Source of the DNA: an uncultured bacterium
Lineage (GTDB): Bacteria; Verrucomicrobiota; Kiritimatiellia; PWTM01
DNA length: 33,899 bases
Direction: 5' to 3'
Assembly: GCA_938010045.1 (NCBI GenBank)
Contig: CALLFZ010000046.1
Coordinates: 1 to 33,899 of the forward strand
In this document: positions 8,901 to 17,026 of the stretch, piece after piece
Position numbering within the stretch: position 1 is the stretch's first letter
Layout: each line of letters opens with the position of its first letter
Program-made: the position numbers and the translations under genes
The notes under the pieces: model-generated
The model's input: the letters and a program-made list of their open reading frames with translations, nothing else
What the model was told of the DNA's origin: nothing
The model's database searches: none

Positions 8901-11217
8901 TTTCAACCACGGCGCGTTCACGACGAACAACGTGATGCGCCGGTTCCTGGAGCTGAAGGACGAGGCCGATCCACTGATCACCTTCGTTCGCGGCAGTGGC
9001 ATCACGGGCACCTCCCTGACCGTGTTCACGAACTGGATCACCTACCGGCCCCCGCACTTGTTCACGCAGTTCGTGACCAACGGCGTTTGGCCGAGCACCG
9101 GCCCGCCGCTATTGCTGACGCCGCCGGGCACGGTTTCGAATGGGACCGTGGTGCAGATCGCGAACACGAACGGCACGGGCGACATCTATTACACGTTGAA
9201 CGGCGAGGATCCGCGCGCGCCCGGCGGCGCGGTCGCCGGCACGCTCTACACGAACGGCGTCGTGTTGAACGAGCCCGCGCTCCTGCTCGCGCGCGTGCGC
9301 TCGCCCTCGGGCGAATGGAGCGCGGTAACGGAAGGTCTGTACTCCACAGAGGATCCGCCCCCGATCTACATCACCGAGCTCATGTATCACCCGCCCGGAA
9401 ACGCGGCGTGGGAGTACGTCGAGCTCTACAACGCGGGCACTGAGCCGGTCGAGCTGTGGCCGCTCTCGTTCACCGTCGGCATCCAATTCTCCTTTGCGAC
9501 GGGCGCGGTGAGCCGGTTGGAGCCACGCCAGTACGTGCTGGTGGTGCAGGATCTCGCCGCGTTTGCCTCGCAGTTTAATACCAACGGCCTGCTCATCGCG
9601 GGCACATTCTCGGGGAGGCTCGATAACGCGGGCGAACGCCTCGAACTGCGCCATGCCTACTTCGGCGTGATCCACTCCTTCACCTACGACGACGCATGGT
9701 ATCCGCAGACCGACGGCGATGGCTTCGCACTCACGATCCGCGCCATCCATCCCGACCGTGAGATGTGGAACCTGCCGGAGTCCTGGAAGCCCAGCTCGAA
9801 GGTCGGCGGCAGCCCCGGCGGCCCCGACCTCGGCGAGGTGCCGCCGCCGGGCTCAGTCGTGATCAACGAACTGCTGGCTCACACCGACGCATCCCCGGTC
9901 GGAGACTGGATCGAATTGTACAACACGACGACCACCAACATTGACCTGAGCGGCTGGTGGTTGAGCGACAGCGAAGCCGAGCCCTACAAGTATCGCATTC
10001 CCGATGGCACGATTCTGCCTGGAGGCGGCTTCCTCGTGTTCAACACCACGAACCATTTTGGCGCACCGGGCCTCCCTACGGCATTTTCCTTTAGCGAGTA
10101 CGGCGAGCAGGCGGTGCTGTCCTCCGCCTGGGACGAATTCGGAAATCCCACGGGATATCGCGAGGTGCGCACGTTTGGGGCCTCCGACCGCGAGACGACC
10201 TTCGGTCGGCATGTCACCAGCGACGGCCGCGAGCTGTTTGTGATTCAGACATCGCCGACACCGGGCGGTCCGAATTCCGGACCTCGCGTGGGGCCGATCG
10301 TGATCTCGGAGGTGCTCTATGCGCCGACCGGATCGGTGCCCGAGCATGTCGAGTTCTATTGCCTTTCGCCGACCAATGTGCCCTTGTATGATCCCGCCGC
10401 GCCGACGAACTGCTGGCGGTTCCGGGGAGTGGGGACCTTCGTGTTTCCAAGTGGAGCGGTGGCGCGCGCATTCGACTCGTTCATTGTGACCGGTACCAAC
10501 CCGGCCGCATTCCGTCAGATGCGCGGCTTGCCCGAGGACTACCCTGTGTACGGCCCCTTCACGGGCCGCCTCGACAATGCCGGTGACCTGCTCCGGCTCG
10601 AACGGCCGCTGACCTTTGACCCCGCCGCACAGCCCTATGAGCTCGTGGACGCCGTCGAGTATCGGGCGCAATCGCCCTGGCCCGTGGTGCTGAACGGCGA
10701 GAGCATCCGGCGCGTGCGTCTGGCCGACTTCGGCAATGACCCCGCCAACTGGACTGCGGGCACCTCGGGCGGGCAGCCCGGCCCCAAGCCGCGCGAGGAC
10801 AGCGATGGCGACGGGATCCCCGATCGCTGGGAGGCCGCGCACGGGCGCTCGCCCACGGCCCCGGATCCCCCCTACACCGATCGCGATGGCGACGGCGTGC
10901 CGGACAGCGAGGAGTATGTCGCGGGCACGGATGCGGGAGATTCGAACGACCTGTTTCGCATCGCGATCACAGTGTCCAACGGCGTGCCCATCGTGGTGTT
11001 TTACAGCCGGGCGGCGGAGGGACCGGGATACGAGGGGCTTCTGCGCCGCTACGCGATTGAGACAGCTGGCGGTTGGCCAACCGGTGGATGGGGCTGTGTG
11101 GCCGGTTGTAGCCCTCTGATCGGCTCAAACCGGTGGGTGGCCGTGCCCGTGCCACCGCCGCCGACGAACGGCACGATCGGGGTGCAGCGAGCGCGGGTCT
11201 GGCTCGAAACTCCTTGA
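5908..11217 (+). CDS. Giant secreted lamin-tail / CotH-kinase surface protein
   Basis: This 1769-residue protein starts at ATG 5908, which gives a signal peptide (basic MHRHSGFGRSLR, hydrophobic core, cleavage near SFAGVRINE). Two homologous beta-sandwich modules come first, marked by DYDSGFIAYLNGREVARR (near residue 130) and DFDDGFVAYLNGVEIARS (near 315). A lamin-tail-like domain follows around 430-490 (DWIELYNDG, LSGWSLTD). CotH-like kinase homology spans about 670-990, including LRSGKNDYDRPFIRDEL and the YMWDAEGAFGMN motif near 937-948, where the acidic residue fits the metal-binding position of CotH. More lamin-tail-like units lie near 1155, 1318 and 1465, interspersed with chitobiase-like beta repeats (ITVAITSAVPGA; YYTLNGEDP). 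The end has calcium-binding type-3 repeats (DSDGDGIPDRWE; DRDGDGVPDSEE). No sorting signal is visible at the C-terminus. Such proteins are common in PVC bacteria; a surface role is inferred. Confidence 0.85.
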   Translation: MHRHSGFGRSLRAVVILAALGFGACPSFAGVRINELMAAPSARLLRRDTNGVPRLGSGVSWMEPPFGATDWLAATGSFGFGSTVFGVNNDVADQLSGATLTMYLRGQFVVPPAVLASGGTVRLTLDYDSGFIAYLNGREVARRNMGPSNTFAYCDQPAYNWRRSGTNETYALGEATNLLVAGTNVLAVQVHGYTNVSFKAALTMDLLSPTGSVALVRSNQAWRCFFGTTEPSGGIPEISGVPSTLWGLEWTLVDFPDDPWLEGPGGIGFGDNDDATDVYDLMFGRALSLYQRRRFVVDEATAASTNVLEFQVDFDDGFVAYLNGVEIARSNLGTVGMVVPYNMPATRSREAGTPVIFTVGVASNVLVAGTNVLAIQTHNASLTSSDVSMIPYLRFRGGATLVAAGDLWRYFVGVRSPLASEDEEDPEEDAPVLEPDFADWIELYNDGTSPVSLSGWSLTDDPRSPARWTFPSGVVLPANSYLVVLCTGANRRDPAKTLHTNFKLSRKGEYVGLYDAAGNVVSEISPGFPPQSPFYSFGWSESEGAWRYFEVATPGARNAGPTWPAIVEPPGFALPAGLYTNSITVAITSAVPGAAIRVTLNGEEPNLTNGFAYTGPFVLSTTATLRARAFREGWIPSVTVTRSYLVNPPALLRNVPSVFLAGSWNDAWHQPNGVMSIVGGAWSGGIWYATSLDDYNVPLKRGRPYERPISIELFDPASHSVAQTDAGVRIAGSNHARPRYVLQAMNGTWYGSWTEKPQFNVYFRSMYGEEPWSVSLQSSRWPVRPYESLRLRSGKNDYDRPFIRDELMRRLYADTGQPSSVGSIAALYVNGIFRCYYNPVERYDVGYLQYWHGGTSTWDIISHGGVTEGDAVALNALIQQATNTDLSVLSNYLAILQKIDPTNLADYILANAYGATWDWPQNNYYMARERSARGRFRFYMWDAEGAFGMNFKNDIRFDILYECMTNRNSAARAAILYRSLWRSPEFRLLMADRIHRHFFNHGAFTTNNVMRRFLELKDEADPLITFVRGSGITGTSLTVFTNWITYRPPHLFTQFVTNGVWPSTGPPLLLTPPGTVSNGTVVQIANTNGTGDIYYTLNGEDPRAPGGAVAGTLYTNGVVLNEPALLLARVRSPSGEWSAVTEGLYSTEDPPPIYITELMYHPPGNAAWEYVELYNAGTEPVELWPLSFTVGIQFSFATGAVSRLEPRQYVLVVQDLAAFASQFNTNGLLIAGTFSGRLDNAGERLELRHAYFGVIHSFTYDDAWYPQTDGDGFALTIRAIHPDREMWNLPESWKPSSKVGGSPGGPDLGEVPPPGSVVINELLAHTDASPVGDWIELYNTTTTNIDLSGWWLSDSEAEPYKYRIPDGTILPGGGFLVFNTTNHFGAPGLPTAFSFSEYGEQAVLSSAWDEFGNPTGYREVRTFGASDRETTFGRHVTSDGRELFVIQTSPTPGGPNSGPRVGPIVISEVLYAPTGSVPEHVEFYCLSPTNVPLYDPAAPTNCWRFRGVGTFVFPSGAVARAFDSFIVTGTNPAAFRQMRGLPEDYPVYGPFTGRLDNAGDLLRLERPLTFDPAAQPYELVDAVEYRAQSPWPVVLNGESIRRVRLADFGNDPANWTAGTSGGQPGPKPREDSDGDGIPDRWEAAHGRSPTAPDPPYTDRDGDGVPDSEEYVAGTDAGDSNDLFRIAITVSNGVPIVVFYSRAAEGPGYEGLLRRYAIETAGGWPTGGWGCVAGCSPLIGSNRWVAVPVPPPPTNGTIGVQRARVWLETP

Positions 11218-11712
11218 ACTCGCCGTAACGGCAGCGCCGCGGGGCGGGTGTGTCGGCTGTACGCTGCGCGTTCGCGGACGACCATGGCTCCTGACGCATC
11301 CCCGCCGAACCCTGCGCCGATGCGTCCGCGATGGCCTAGGCGGACGGCGCTCATCTTCTGTTGCCCTCGTTCTGCTCTGGAGCGAGCCGATTGGCCTGGA
11401 CCGAATTTCGGGAACCGCACATCGGGGATCGCCCCCAGCTACCGCCGAGTCTTCGGATCCAGCTGCCACTCCCCCGAACTCCTCAGGATGCCTGTCCTTA
11501 GCGGCGGGGTGTTGCGATGGTGTGACCGGACCTCCGAATGTCTCCCCGCCGCTGCCAGCCGCCTGCCCCATAGCCCCGGAGCTGAAGCGCAGAGGGCCGC
11601 GCAAACATCCGTGACCAGCCCCGGATGACCCAGCGCCCCGGCCTAGCCCCCGCTCAGACGCCGCCGCCCTGGATTGAGGTCTGGTCGTTGTGTGGCTGGA
11701 TGGCCTCGTGAC
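11218..11712. other. Intergenic region, no gene seen
   Basis: About half a kilobase between the CotH-type gene and the tRNA. Open frames here are short, have no recognisable motif and no ribosome binding site. A degenerate GCCTGTCCTTA at about 11490-11500 resembles the dispersed CCTGTCCCC motif. I see no terminator hairpin with a T-run after the upstream gene. Confidence 0.5.
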
Positions 11713-11742
11713 TTGACGCAAGGGGTGGCGCTGCCGAAGATA
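11713..11742 (+). promoter_or_regulatory. Possible sigma70-type promoter of tRNA-Arg
   Basis: A TTGACG at 11713-11718 resembles the -35 box. The best -10 candidate is AAGATA at 11737-11742, 18 nt further on and 11 nt before the mature tRNA end. The -10 match is weak. Confidence 0.35.
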
Positions 11743-11753
11743 CGTCAACACGC

Positions 11754-11830
11754 GTACCTGTAGCTCAATTGGACAGAGCACCAGACTACGGATCTGGGGG
11801 TTGCAGGTTCGACTCCTGCCAGGTACGCCA
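11754..11830 (+). tRNA. tRNA-Arg(ACG)
   Basis: A complete 77-nt cloverleaf. The acceptor strands GTACCTG (11754-11760) and CAGGTAC pair fully, the discriminator is G, and the 3' CCA is encoded (11828-11830). The D arm is GCTC...GAGC, the anticodon stem is CCAGA/TCTGG around loop CTACGGA, giving anticodon ACG. The T arm is GCAGG TTCGACT CCTGC. The wobble A should be deaminated to inosine so the tRNA reads CGU, CGC and CGA. Confidence 0.97.
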
Positions 11831-11910
11831 TTCAGTTTGCTTGGCCCCCCGAGCGGGTGAACATGGGAGGGTCGCGCGAGGTGCGCATGTTCTGCGCCTG
11901 GCGTTTGTGG

Positions 11911-12215
11911 ATGAGACGGCCGGCGGCGCTCGATCCTGCAGCCATTCTTCGAACCTCGAGTTTCGTGGCCGCCCAGAGCCCGGCGCCTCCCGCCAATGTC
12001 GTGGTCATCCTCTGCAACGATCAGAGCGTCGGCGACGTCGTCACTTTCGGCGCGGCCGACATCGGCGCGCCGGGCAGCGTCGGCTCGCGGCCCGACGATC
12101 GGGTCAAGCCTCCCGACAACGCGCAGGGCTTCGATGTTTCGTTCGGCCACAGGGGTGGTGGCTGCGACCACTGGTCACAGTCCGGCTTCGCGGCGCGCAC
12201 GGTGCACGGTTCGCG
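11911..12215 (+). pseudogene. Decayed sulfatase N-terminus (fragment)
   Basis: The frame starting at ATG 11911 reads a signal-peptide-like leader and then PPANVVVILCNDQSVGDVVTFGA, which resembles the formylglycine-sulfatase opening (xPNhhhIlxDDxgxGDxxxxGa). The match then continues in another frame (QRRLAARR near 12079, like the family's IDRLAxxG) and returns to the first frame (DRVKPPDNAQ near 12099). No CxPSR-type active site follows, and the sequence stops where the photolyase-related gene begins. I read this as a short frameshifted remnant; the match is by eye and could be chance. It sits directly after the tRNA, a common site for insertions and deletions. Confidence 0.4.
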
Positions 12216-12250
12216 AAGATGAGCGCTCAGCAAGCCGCGGAGACCCAGCG

Positions 12251-13789
12251 ATGAGGCGAGCCGCGCGCAGGGGGGCCGCCGGCGGGCCGCGCCTCGAAAC
12301 CGCGCACGTCGAGGCGGCGATCGTCTTTCCTCACCAGCTGTTTGAACGGCATCCGGCCGTCGCCCGCGGCCGGCTCATCGTGCTCATCGAGGACTCTCTG
12401 TTCTTCGGTGATCGCGACGCGCCGGCGCATATTCATCAGCAAAAGCTGGCGTTTCACCGGATCACGATGGGGCGCTGGGCTGAGCACCGCGGGCGCGAGG
12501 GACACGCGGTGCGGCTCGTGCGATACGAGCCGCGCGTCACGTCCGTCGAGGTCCTCGAGTCGCTCGCGCGGCAGGGGATCACGCGCTGGTGGATCGCCGA
12601 TCCGGTGGACGACTGGCTCGAGCGTCGCATACGCCGGGCGGCCGAGCGGACCGGCGCGCGTGTCCAATGGTTGGACAGTCCGGCCTTTCTCGTGTCCAAG
12701 GCTTGGAATGAGGCCTGGCTCGATGCACATCCGACGGCTCGCCTTGCCAACTATTACATCGCGCAGCGCCGCGAACGGGAGATTCTCCTCGATCGCAGCG
12801 GCGGGCCGCTCGGCGGGCGATGGAGTCTCGACGCGGAGAATCGCCGGCGATGGCCTCGCGGGCGCGTCCCTCCGCCGGCACCGCGTGCAGAGCTCTCGCC
12901 GGACGAGCGCGAGATGGCCGCCGAGGTCGCGCGGGAATTCGCATCCCACCCTGGTCACGCCCGCGACCTGTGGATCCCCACCGATACCGCGAGCGCGCGG
13001 CGATGGTTGGACGACTTCGTTCATCGGCGGTTGCCGGAGTTCGGACCGTATGAGGATGCGATCGCGGCGGAGCACGATGTGCTCTGCCACTCGGTCCTGT
13101 CGCCGCTGCTGAACGCTGGTCTGCTGCGGCCGGGCGAAGTGATTGAGGCGGTGCTCGATGCCGGACGCGACGGGCGAGCGCCGCTGAATTCGGTCGAGGG
13201 ATTCGTGCGCCAAGTGCTGGGCTGGCGCGAGTACGTGCGCGCGCTGTACCAGCGGCACGGCGTGGCGATGCGCACCGCAAACGTCTGGGGACATCGCCGA
13301 CCGATGCCGGCCGCGTTCTACACGGCCCAGACCGGTCTGCCGCCGCTGGACGGCGCGATCCGGCGGGTGTTGCGGCTCGGCTGGTGCCATCACATTGAAC
13401 GGCTCATGGTCATCGGCGCCGTGATGCTCATGCTGGAGCTGGATCCGAACGCCGTGTACCGCTGGTTCATGGAGCTCTTCCTCGACGCGTACGACTGGGT
13501 GATGGTTCCGAATGTGTATGGAATGAGCCAGTTTGCGGACGGTGGTCGGATGGCCACCAAGCCCTATCTGAGCGGCTCGGCGTACCTGCGCCGAATGAGC
13601 GACTTCGCGCCCGGTCCGTGGTGCGACGTGTGGGACGGACTGTTCTGGCGGTTCGTGGCCCGCCGACGCGAATTCTTCGCCGCCCATCCGCGGCTCGGCA
13701 TGCTCGTGCGGCAGCATGACCGCATGGGTTCGGCGCGCCGCCGGCAGATTCTCGATGCCGCCGCGCGGTGGGAGGCGTTGCTCGACTGA
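12251..13789 (+). CDS. Cryptochrome/photolyase-related protein (PhrB/DPRP family) without Fe-S cysteines
   Basis: This 512-residue protein matches the deoxyribodipyrimidine photolyase-related family (PF04244), the group of bacterial (6-4) photolyase PhrB. The N-terminal part (IVFPHQLFERHP, VLIEDSLFFGD) is the antenna-binding Rossmann half. The C-terminal FAD half shows HHIERLMVIGAVML, DAYDWVMVPNVYGMSQFADGG and TKPYLSGSAYLRRMSDF. In PhrB a [4Fe-4S] cluster is held by four Cys, one before the HHIxRLM motif and three after the MSDY motif. Here the first position reads LPPLDGAI and the later ones MSDFAPGPWCDVWDGLFW, so the ligand set is missing. I chose ATG 12251 because homology starts soon after. 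Light-driven DNA repair is likely, but a non-repair photoreceptor is possible. Confidence 0.88.
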   Translation: MRRAARRGAAGGPRLETAHVEAAIVFPHQLFERHPAVARGRLIVLIEDSLFFGDRDAPAHIHQQKLAFHRITMGRWAEHRGREGHAVRLVRYEPRVTSVEVLESLARQGITRWWIADPVDDWLERRIRRAAERTGARVQWLDSPAFLVSKAWNEAWLDAHPTARLANYYIAQRREREILLDRSGGPLGGRWSLDAENRRRWPRGRVPPPAPRAELSPDEREMAAEVAREFASHPGHARDLWIPTDTASARRWLDDFVHRRLPEFGPYEDAIAAEHDVLCHSVLSPLLNAGLLRPGEVIEAVLDAGRDGRAPLNSVEGFVRQVLGWREYVRALYQRHGVAMRTANVWGHRRPMPAAFYTAQTGLPPLDGAIRRVLRLGWCHHIERLMVIGAVMLMLELDPNAVYRWFMELFLDAYDWVMVPNVYGMSQFADGGRMATKPYLSGSAYLRRMSDFAPGPWCDVWDGLFWRFVARRREFFAAHPRLGMLVRQHDRMGSARRRQILDAAARWEALLD

Positions 13790-13887
13790 CGCGCGCCAGC
13801 GGCGTGGCGACCGGCTCGCGTGGTGGATCGGCCCGGCCCAAAATCACGGCCCGGATGCTTCACAATCAAGGACTCGGGATCTCGAAC

Positions 13888-15945
13888 ATGCGCGCGATCA
13901 GCCCGGCTCTTTGGGCGGCACTGGCGGCGGCCACCGGCGCCGCGTCGGGGCCGCTGAGGATGTACTACCTCGGCAACAGTCTCACCGACGAGCTCAAGTA
14001 CGAACGCTTCGTCGAGCTGGCCCGCGAAGGCGGCGCCGAACTCGTATGGGGCCGCCATATGATTCCCGGCGCGCCCATCCGCTGGCTGTGGAGCGCGACG
14101 AACGGGTTCAGCGAGCGACCGTACGGACCGTGGCCGACGGCGCTGCGGGAATACGAGTGGGACGTCGTCACGCTGCAGCCGTTCAATCCGTTCGACAGCG
14201 AATTCCCGCACGCGCGGCTGTTCTGCGCCGAGATTGCGAAACGAAGTCCGGCGGCGGAGGTGCTGATCTATGCGCAGTGGCCGGGCCGGGGGCGGGGCGC
14301 GGATTGGGAGCTCGCGTTTGCCGGTCGCACCGACGCCGGCCGGGCGGCCGGACCAGACTCGTATGCGGTCCGCGCGGCGGCGGTGCCCGCACCGTGGCGC
14401 GAGCGGCTGGCGGAGCGCTCACTTCGAAATGAGTATGAATTGATCGTCGTTTCACTCAACGCCGAGCGCGCGATGCCGCGGCCGGTGCGTCTCATTCCCG
14501 TCGGCCACGTGATGCAGTTGCTCGGGCAGAAGATGCGCGCGGGGCTCGTGCCCGGCTACCGTACGCCGTGGGACTTTTACTCCGACGGCATTCATGTCAA
14601 CAACGTCGGGTCCTACATCGTCGCCTGCACGTTTTACGCGACGATCTTCCGCCGGAGTCCGCTGGACCTGCCCCTGGCCGGCTATCAGGGGCGGCCGGGA
14701 GAGGGCGCGGATGGTGTCCACATCACGGCGGAGATGGCGCGGATGGTCCGCGAGAGCGTGTGGGAGGTGGTCGCCACGCATCCGCTCTGCGGCGTGACCT
14801 CCGGCGTACCCGTACGGATTGCCACGCCGGCCTTGGTGCCGGCGGTGGCGGGCGAGCCGTACCGCATGGAGCTGCTGCCGGCGTTTGGGTGCGGTCCGTA
14901 CGTGTGGTCGCACCTTGGTGCTTCACTGCCCGCGGGACTGGCGCTGAGTCCCGAGGGAGTGCTCGGCGGCACGTTGGCGGGCGGGGCGACGAATGTCGAG
15001 CTGGTGGTGCGCGTGACCGACGCGGCCGGCGGCTCGGCGACGGGTCGGTTTGCGCTGGCGATCGAGCCCGATCGCCCGCCGGTCATCCCGGACCAACCGC
15101 TGCCGCCGCTGGCGCTGGGTGAGTATGTGGAGCAGCAGCTGCGCAGCGAGTCGGGGAACGGCATTCACCGCTGGGCGGTCGCGGACGGCAGTCGGCTTCC
15201 GCCGGGCCTCAGCCTCGATCCGCACGGCCGATTGTGGGGTGCACCCGGCCGCGAGGGGCGGTTTGAATTTGTGCTGGCCGTGGACGATGGGGACGCGGGG
15301 CGGCCCGAGCGGGCGGAGCGAAGATTCGAGGCGATCGTTGGACCGGCGCGCCGCGACATTGCCCGGGCGCGGAGGCTGGCGAGCGTGCCGACGCCGGAGG
15401 CGCTCGTCTCGGAGGCGACGTGGGATCTGCGTCACCCGCTCCACAAGCTGGTCGAGGGCCCCATCGCGACGGTGTCCGGTCGGTTCGATGTCGCTTGGAC
15501 ACCGGAGACGCTGTACGTTGCGGTGCGCGTGGACGATCCCACCCATGATCCGTTCCGATGGAGCCGCTCGTTGACAGGGGACCACGTGATTCTCTGCCTC
15601 GACGCGTTCAACAACCGGGAGGCGACGTACAACGCGGATGACCGGTTTTTGCCGTATCCGCGCGGGCAGCGCTATCCGAACCATGGCGCGATGATTGGCC
15701 CCGCGCTGGGGCACGCGTGCCGACAGGCTGAGGTGCCCGGCGGTTATCTCGCGGTGTTCGAAGTGAGCTGGAACAGCCTGGGTTGGCCCTCGCCGATGGA
15801 GGCGGGCCGCGCGATCGGCCTCGATGTGATGATTGTCGATGGCGGCGGTGGCGAGGGGGGTGCGCGGTCGGTCGTGGTGTGGCAGGGCACACGCGAGAAC
15901 ACATCCGATCCCAGCCGCTTCGGAACGGTGGTGCTAGACGAATGA
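13888..15945 (+). CDS. Secreted SGNH-like hydrolase with Ig-like and CBM9-like domains
   Basis: This 685-residue protein starts with a signal peptide (MRAISPALWAALAAATGAAS). Residues 25-270 form an SGNH/GDSL-like domain: YYLGNSLTD contains the putative nucleophile Ser31, and SDGIHVNNVG contains Asp233 and His236 of the DxxH block. Two putative Ig (He_PIG-type) domains follow (LPAGLALSPEGVLGGTLAGG; LPPGLSLDPHGRLWGAPGREG). The last 200 residues look like a family 9 carbohydrate-binding module (DVAWTPETLYVAVRVDD, DHVILCLDAFNNRE, AVFEVSWNSLGW). The combination suggests an esterase or deacetylase acting on polysaccharide outside the cytoplasm; the substrate cannot be told. ATG 13888 is chosen because it alone gives a clean signal peptide; there is an in-frame ATG at 13855 upstream. 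Confidence 0.75.
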   Translation: MRAISPALWAALAAATGAASGPLRMYYLGNSLTDELKYERFVELAREGGAELVWGRHMIPGAPIRWLWSATNGFSERPYGPWPTALREYEWDVVTLQPFNPFDSEFPHARLFCAEIAKRSPAAEVLIYAQWPGRGRGADWELAFAGRTDAGRAAGPDSYAVRAAAVPAPWRERLAERSLRNEYELIVVSLNAERAMPRPVRLIPVGHVMQLLGQKMRAGLVPGYRTPWDFYSDGIHVNNVGSYIVACTFYATIFRRSPLDLPLAGYQGRPGEGADGVHITAEMARMVRESVWEVVATHPLCGVTSGVPVRIATPALVPAVAGEPYRMELLPAFGCGPYVWSHLGASLPAGLALSPEGVLGGTLAGGATNVELVVRVTDAAGGSATGRFALAIEPDRPPVIPDQPLPPLALGEYVEQQLRSESGNGIHRWAVADGSRLPPGLSLDPHGRLWGAPGREGRFEFVLAVDDGDAGRPERAERRFEAIVGPARRDIARARRLASVPTPEALVSEATWDLRHPLHKLVEGPIATVSGRFDVAWTPETLYVAVRVDDPTHDPFRWSRSLTGDHVILCLDAFNNREATYNADDRFLPYPRGQRYPNHGAMIGPALGHACRQAEVPGGYLAVFEVSWNSLGWPSPMEAGRAIGLDVMIVDGGGGEGGARSVVVWQGTRENTSDPSRFGTVVLDE

Positions 15946-15997
15946 GCGGCGAAGGAGTCGGTGAGATAAGCGGGCCACGGGCGAGACGGGACCGGCC

Positions 15998-17026
15998 GTG
16001 ACCGAGGGCCGCACATCAACGGTCGGCACACCGCTTACGTGGCGGTCGTGGTGGGGCTTATGGCTGGGCGGCCTGGTGGCGGCCGCGGCAGCGTTCTGGT
16101 TCGCCACGCGGCTGGGGCCGTTGGCGCTCGGGCCGGGCGTGCCGTGGGAGGATCCCATCTGGCGTTTGCGAGCGGCACGTGCGGCGGCGGCCGGCATTGT
16201 CGGCGGGGCATTGGGAATGGCCGGCGCGGCGATGCAGGGGCTCCTGCGCAATCCGCTCGGCGAACCCTATCTGCTGGGTATGTCGAGCGGCGCAGGCGTT
16301 GGTGTGCGGCTCGGCGGCCTGCTCGGATGGGGCGCGGGGTGGCTGGCGTGGCGCACGCCGCTGCTGGCGCTTGCGGGCGCGGTGGCCGCGGGCGCGATCG
16401 TCTACGCGGTGGCATGGCGCGGCGGGTGGCGGGATCCGTGGTCGCTGGTGCTGGCCGGTGTGATGATGAACGTCGTCAATGGCGCAATCATCATGGCGCT
16501 CTATTTGTGGACCGATCCGTGGCGGCTCGACGAGTTCGCCCGCTGGTCCATGGGAGAGATCCCGGAGGCGGTGGATCCGGTTCTGCTCGGCGCGGCGGGG
16601 CTGATGGCAACCGCCAGCGCTGTGGCTCTTTGCGGGCGCGCCGCTTCCTTGAATGCGATGGTCATGGGCGACGAGACCGCGCTGTCGGTCGGCGTGCCGG
16701 TGGCCGCCGTGCGCCGGTCGGTCGCGATTGCCTCCGGTCTTGCGACCGCCGCCGCGGTCTCGATCGCGGGGCCGGTCAGTTTCATCGGTTTGCTTGTTCC
16801 CCACCTCGGCCGCCGAGTCGTCGGGGCCGATCACCGGCGACTACTGCCGTGGTCGCTGTGGGCCGGCGCGGTCTGGATGATGCTGGCCGACGCGCTCTGC
16901 CGCACGGGTGGCGAACGTCTCGGCGTCGGGCGCCTGCCAGTGGGCCTCGTGATGGCGCTGATCGGTGCGCCGGTTTTTCTCGTCGTGCTGCGAGGTGCGA
17001 TCCGCGGGGACGGAGGCTTGCGGTGA
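15998..17026 (+). CDS. FecCD/BtuC-family ABC transporter permease
   Basis: This 342-residue protein is a polytopic permease of the iron-siderophore / heme / cobalamin importer type. Typical family segments are LRAARAAAAGIVGGALGMAG, the AMQGLLRNPLGEPYLLGMSSGAG block near residues 80-100 (shortened here: MQGLLRNPLGEPYLLG), WSMGEI, and the GPVSFIGLLVPHLGRR loop near 265-280 that contacts the ATPase. It starts with GTG 15998; no better start is visible. Its TGA overlaps the ATPase GTG. No substrate-binding protein or TonB receptor lies in the window, so the substrate (cobalamin, heme or Fe-siderophore) is open. Confidence 0.9.
   Translation: MTEGRTSTVGTPLTWRSWWGLWLGGLVAAAAAFWFATRLGPLALGPGVPWEDPIWRLRAARAAAAGIVGGALGMAGAAMQGLLRNPLGEPYLLGMSSGAGVGVRLGGLLGWGAGWLAWRTPLLALAGAVAAGAIVYAVAWRGGWRDPWSLVLAGVMMNVVNGAIIMALYLWTDPWRLDEFARWSMGEIPEAVDPVLLGAAGLMATASAVALCGRAASLNAMVMGDETALSVGVPVAAVRRSVAIASGLATAAAVSIAGPVSFIGLLVPHLGRRVVGADHRRLLPWSLWAGAVWMMLADALCRTGGERLGVGRLPVGLVMALIGAPVFLVVLRGAIRGDGGLR

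Noticed and set aside
11125-12171. Long minus-strand frame containing GRSRTCNPQIRSLV
   Set aside because: That peptide is the antisense translation of the tRNA-Arg gene; the frame has no other support.
12227-13717. Roughly 500-codon minus-strand frame opposite the photolyase-related gene
   Set aside because: Antisense shadow of a recognised gene with no domain of its own.
16039-17022. N-terminal extension of the ABC ATPase frame through the permease gene
   Set aside because: The extension overlaps the real permease in another frame and has shadow-type composition; the GTG at 17023 gives a normal ATPase.
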